From positions 1 through 64,000 of the forward strand of contig JANQSF010000108.1 of the NCBI GenBank assembly GCA_028284155.1: 64,000 bases of DNA, read 5' to 3'. Source of the DNA: Phycisphaeraceae bacterium (GTDB lineage Bacteria > Planctomycetota > Phycisphaerae > Phycisphaerales > Phycisphaeraceae). This document shows positions 61,499 to 64,000 of the stretch, one piece after another (position 1 is the stretch's first letter; each line of letters begins with the position of its first letter). A program made the translations under genes and the position numbers. Under the pieces are notes generated by a model. That model searched no databases. It was not told where the DNA came from and saw only the letters and a program-made list of their open reading frames with translations.

Positions 61499-61564
61499 TC
61501 AGTCGGTCTGGGGCTTGCCGCGGTCGCTGTTCCGTGTGTCTCGGGGTCGTCGTGAGCGTGTCAT
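61499..61564 (-). CDS. Tiny 21-codon ORF in a T3SS-regulon transcript (or small RNA)
   Basis: ATG at 61564 follows a GGAAAGGACACACC leader nearly identical to that of the 60582-61091 gene, and an exact TGCAAC-N17-GATAAC element lies 42 bp upstream. The frame MTRSRRPRDTRNSDRGKPQTD then stops. The predicted transcript runs about 270 nt to the hairpin at 61333-61356, so most of it is untranslated in this frame. It could be a small Arg-rich peptide, a frameshifted former array gene, or a small RNA whose leader is retained. Control signals are clear; the product is not. Confidence 0.45.
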   Translation of the reverse strand: MTRSRRPRDTRNSDRGKPQTD

Positions 61565-61605
61565 GGTGTGTCCTTTCCGTGTGAGTGTTTGCGTCTGTCG
61601 GGTTC

Positions 61606-61634
61606 GTTATCCGCTCACTTGTCCCGGCGTTGCA
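61606..61634 (-). promoter_or_regulatory. TGCAAC-N17-GATAAC promoter of the tiny ORF
   Basis: Minus strand: TGCAAC (61634-61629), 17 bp, GATAAC (61611-61606); 42 bp before the ATG at 61564. Exact match. Confidence 0.8.
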
Positions 61635-61725
61635 CGGCGGGGTGAAAAAATGAATAATCTTGACGCTGGGTTCGTCACCGAGTGCGCCGACGCACCCTCA
61701 GCCTCAGGATGGAGTTGTCATCGTC

Positions 61726-62559
61726 ATGCCCACGCCATGCCGCCCCTACCGATGCGTTTGGTTGTTCTTGCTGGCCGGCGCCTGCATGACGGGCTGTGAA
61801 GACAGTTCCGAGGTCGTCATGGTGAATTCGGAGAAGGAGGCCAACCGAATCCTTGTGGAATTGGAGCAGCGCGGCGTGGCGACACCAGCCAAGACGCAGC
61901 AGACCGCCAACCGCAACACCGTCTGGGTAATCAGCGTCCCCCATGCGCAGGCGTCGCAGGCAAGACAGATCCTCGTCGAACTCGACCTGCCCAAGGAGAG
62001 CCGTGGTGGGTTGGAAACGATGATCAGCGATGCCGGGCTGATCCCGACCAAGACGGACGAGCGTGCCAAGCTCATGCACGCCATCGCGCAGGAGTTGGAG
62101 ACGACGTTTGAAACCTACGACAGTGTCGTACGAGCCCGCGTTCACGTCGTGATACCGGACGGCAACATTTCCCTGACCGCCGACCCCGAAAAGCAGCCCA
62201 AACCATCCGCGACCGTGCTGATCAAGCATCGGGTATCCGCGACGGTGGCGGACGGTGATCCGACCAACGTCGATCAGAAGCCACCCATGACAGAAGAGGA
62301 CGTCCAGCAGATCGTGGCCGCCAGTGTCGAAGGTCTGAACTCGACGGACGTCTTTGTCACGTTTACGCCCACTGAGGTGACGGCCACCGCGGACGCATCA
62401 TCGACGACGGCGGCGGAGGGCGGCGGTCCGCAGAACAAGTCGCTTCTCTATCAGTTGTATGCGGCGGTGGTCGCGCTCGGCGCGCTTAGCGTGTTCCTCA
62501 TTGTCAAGCTGGTCAAGAAACCCAGCCCGACGCGTGCAACGCCCGCCCCGGCTGCGTGA
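61726..62559 (+). CDS. sctJ: Type III secretion inner-membrane ring lipoprotein SctJ (YscJ/PrgK family)
   Basis: 277 residues from the ATG at 61726, which gives a lipoprotein signal (CVWLFLLAGACMTGC, lipobox TGC). Hallmarks of the YscJ family follow: 'EKEANRILVELEQRGVATPA', 'QARQILVELDLPKESRGGLE', 'ARVHVVIPDGN' and 'SATVLIKHRVSATV'. A C-terminal membrane helix (about 240-260, LYAAVVALGALSVFLIVKLV) and basic tail end the protein. The length is as expected for non-flagellar SctJ and too short for FliF. It forms the inner ring of the secretion basal body. First gene of a rightward J-K-L operon. Confidence 0.93.
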   Translation: MPTPCRPYRCVWLFLLAGACMTGCEDSSEVVMVNSEKEANRILVELEQRGVATPAKTQQTANRNTVWVISVPHAQASQARQILVELDLPKESRGGLETMISDAGLIPTKTDERAKLMHAIAQELETTFETYDSVVRARVHVVIPDGNISLTADPEKQPKPSATVLIKHRVSATVADGDPTNVDQKPPMTEEDVQQIVAASVEGLNSTDVFVTFTPTEVTATADASSTTAAEGGGPQNKSLLYQLYAAVVALGALSVFLIVKLVKKPSPTRATPAPAA

Positions 62560-62595
62560 TAACCTTCATCGACGTAAGCACCTGTTTGCACGCGA

Positions 62596-63399
62596 TTGCT
62601 GTCCCGGAGTTCAGACCACTTGTCCGTTGCGCCGCTGGATCCCGAAGATCGCCGACGGGCCGCGCTCCATTGCCTGCTGTGCGAGCAGCCCGGTGTGTTA
62701 GCGCGGCACCCTTTACTTGACACCGCTCAGGTGCGGGAGGCCGGTGACATCGATCTTCGCAGCCTCTTGATTGACGAATTGCCGCTGGAAGAAAGGCGAG
62801 CACGCGTCACGCCAAGCGTCGCAGCCTCGGACAGCAACATTGGCTACTACTTGCGACGTCGTGAGGTCGCGCTTCGCGACGAATGGCGGGTTCTGCTTGG
62901 CACACTGCCCGACTTCTGGCGGGTGTTGATCGAGCTTTCACCCAACCTGGTGGACGAGTTCATTCACCTGCTCGGTGTGGAGATGGTCGCGCGTATGGCG
63001 GCGGGGAAGAGCAAGGCGATGATTAATGATCTGTTGATGCCGCTGGATCGACCACTGGCAGAACAGGTGCTCACGCGTACTCAGGCGGTCGATCCCGACT
63101 CGATGCCGCTGAGCGTGACGTCCGCATGGGAGAAGTTGTATCGCCATGGCGCTAAGCGCCGTATTGGCCAACGGTTGATCCGCTGGATTTGCCTGGCTCT
63201 GCTGAGTGACCTGATCCACCAGCGTCTGACCGCCACACGACGGTCCATGGCCGCGAGGCACAGCCGATCCAACGTGCTGTCAATCCTCAAACAACCCAGC
63301 CGCCCAATCGTTCCGGCTCAACACGCCGGCGATGTCGAGGCGGTGGCATTGCAGTTGCTCGGCAGTTTGACACCCATCAACGATGCGCCGGCGTCCTGA
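62596..63399 (+). CDS. Probable T3SS protein SctK (YscK-like)
   Basis: Up to 267 residues. The start is uncertain: TTG at 62596 opens the frame, and TTG at 62620 (LSVAPLDPEDRRRAAL) has GGAG about 11 bases upstream. It is a soluble alpha-helical protein without signal or membrane segment ('LPDFWRVLIELSPNLVDEFI', 'WICLALLSDLIHQRLTATRR'). I cannot match it to SctK by motif, as this family is very variable, but the order sctJ - this gene - sctL equals the yscJ-yscK-yscL order. SctK is a cytoplasmic sorting-platform protein. Confidence 0.6.
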   Translation: MLSRSSDHLSVAPLDPEDRRRAALHCLLCEQPGVLARHPLLDTAQVREAGDIDLRSLLIDELPLEERRARVTPSVAASDSNIGYYLRRREVALRDEWRVLLGTLPDFWRVLIELSPNLVDEFIHLLGVEMVARMAAGKSKAMINDLLMPLDRPLAEQVLTRTQAVDPDSMPLSVTSAWEKLYRHGAKRRIGQRLIRWICLALLSDLIHQRLTATRRSMAARHSRSNVLSILKQPSRPIVPAQHAGDVEAVALQLLGSLTPINDAPAS

Positions 63400-63434
63400 A
63401 TCCCACGACACACCCAACTGACATTGAGCTATTC

Positions 63435-64000
63435 ATGTCGTCTGACGAGACCCATTCAGAATCTGATCCGCAAGCGGAGGCCGAGGCATCGGCCCAACCG
63501 TTGACCACGCCCGCCGACGCGGACGAGGCTGCCGACCTGCCCAAGGCGCGTGTCGTCAAGGCCGAGGTGGCGCAGACGGAGCCTTACTACCCTGTTGCGC
63601 GGTTGATCAAGGGCGCCGTTCTGGAGGCGGAAGACTATCGCGCCGAAGCACGTCAGTTACTGGAGTCCGCCAAGGCGGAGGCAGAGCGCATCGTTCACGA
63701 GGCCAAGGAGCAGGCCCAACAGGAACTGACGGACGCCCGCCAGCGCGGATTCGACGAAGGGCACGGGCAGTTCAGCCGACTGATCGACCGACTGTCAACA
63801 CAGACCGAACAGATGGCGGACCGGTTCGGGGCCGAGGTCACCGAGGCCGCCTTCCGCGTCGCCCGCGAGATTCTGGCCGTCGAACTCGAACAGAATCCCC
63901 AAAGCATCATTCAGGTCATTAACACCGGTTTGCACGACCTCCGCTCCCGCCTGCCAAAGCGCGTCACGGTTCACTTGCATCCCGAAGACTTCGATCTGGT
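63435..64000 (+). CDS. sctL: Type III secretion ATPase regulator SctL (FliH/YscL family), 5' part
   Basis: The frame opens at the ATG at 63435 and runs off the right edge (188 codons seen). An acidic N-terminus (1-45) is followed by a helical 'stalk' (AEARQLLESAKAEAERIVHE, then QARQRGFDEGHGQ). The C-terminal domain is characteristic: 'AAFRVAREILAVELEQNPQS', 'LPKRVTVHLHPEDFDLV', matching the FliH/SctL pattern. SctL links and restrains the secretion ATPase SctN, whose gene would be expected just to the right. Confidence 0.88.
   Translation, partial: MSSDETHSESDPQAEAEASAQPLTTPADADEAADLPKARVVKAEVAQTEPYYPVARLIKGAVLEAEDYRAEARQLLESAKAEAERIVHEAKEQAQQELTDARQRGFDEGHGQFSRLIDRLSTQTEQMADRFGAEVTEAAFRVAREILAVELEQNPQSIIQVINTGLHDLRSRLPKRVTVHLHPEDFDL

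Noticed and set aside
56864-64000. Reading the SctV/SctJ/SctL set as a flagellar system
   Set aside because: The SctJ-type lipoprotein has non-flagellar length with lipobox and single C-terminal helix, not FliF; no flagellin, hook or motor genes are seen. The FliA-like sigma alone does not prove flagella.
1-64000. CRISPR arrays, rRNA genes and complete tRNA genes
   Set aside because: No regularly spaced short repeats, no rRNA-like sequence and no complete cloverleaf were seen on reading.

Overview
The window reads as a GC-rich chromosomal segment of a member of the Planctomycetota (possibly Phycisphaerae-like; rank is inferred). The evidence is the typical planctomycetal set of exported proteins: DUF1501, DUF1549/DUF1553, DUF1552, DUF1587-1595 families, FecR plus ECF sigma pairs, HEAT-repeat and Calx-beta proteins, and planctomycetal cytochrome-like CxxCH modules.

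Left part (1-24 kb). After the 3' end of a Calx-beta surface protein come a HEAT-repeat protein and a convergent exported protein. A long rightward cluster follows: MoxR ATPase, DUF58, BatA/vWA membrane protein, second vWA/amidotransferase-like membrane protein, DUF4175-like protein, DUF4159, tetrahaem metallophosphatase-like lipoprotein, thioredoxin-HEAT protein and two related lipoproteins. It looks like an aerotolerance (Bat)-type envelope cluster with additions.

Middle part (24.5-38 kb). A leftward DUF1549/1553 plus DUF1501 pair, a lactonase-type beta-propeller, and a rightward operon of ECF sigma factor, FecR, PQQ-like propeller, DUF1592-family and DUF1552 proteins.

Junction (38.07-39.3 kb). 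A frameshifted gene fragment, the 3' half of a tRNA-Pro starting exactly at the anticodon loop, and the broken N-terminus of a planctomycete-type tyrosine integrase. This looks like the scar of an integrated element.

Right part (39.4-64 kb). A non-flagellar type III secretion (T3SS) locus: sctV, sctJ, a likely sctK, and sctL (cut by the window edge). With it are two proteins that share a needle-like C-terminal 65 residues. A long leftward array encodes Ala/Gly-rich, low-complexity proteins that fall into paralogous pairs, plus a DUF4157 (HEAAH) putative metallopeptidase. A FliA-like sigma factor, an FHA protein and a Ser/Thr kinase sit in the middle. Nine sites with the exact sequence TGCAAC-N17-GATAAC, and a tenth near match, lie 40-80 bp before the start codons of the array genes, the needle-like genes, the kinase and a tiny 21-codon ORF. 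The GATAA -10 resembles that of sigma-28, so I infer one regulon driven by the local FliA-like sigma factor. The whole is best read as a T3SS with a dedicated set of candidate secreted proteins in a planctomycete, possibly acquired as an island. Other core genes (sctN, Q, R, S, T, U, C, D) are not seen here and presumably lie to the right.
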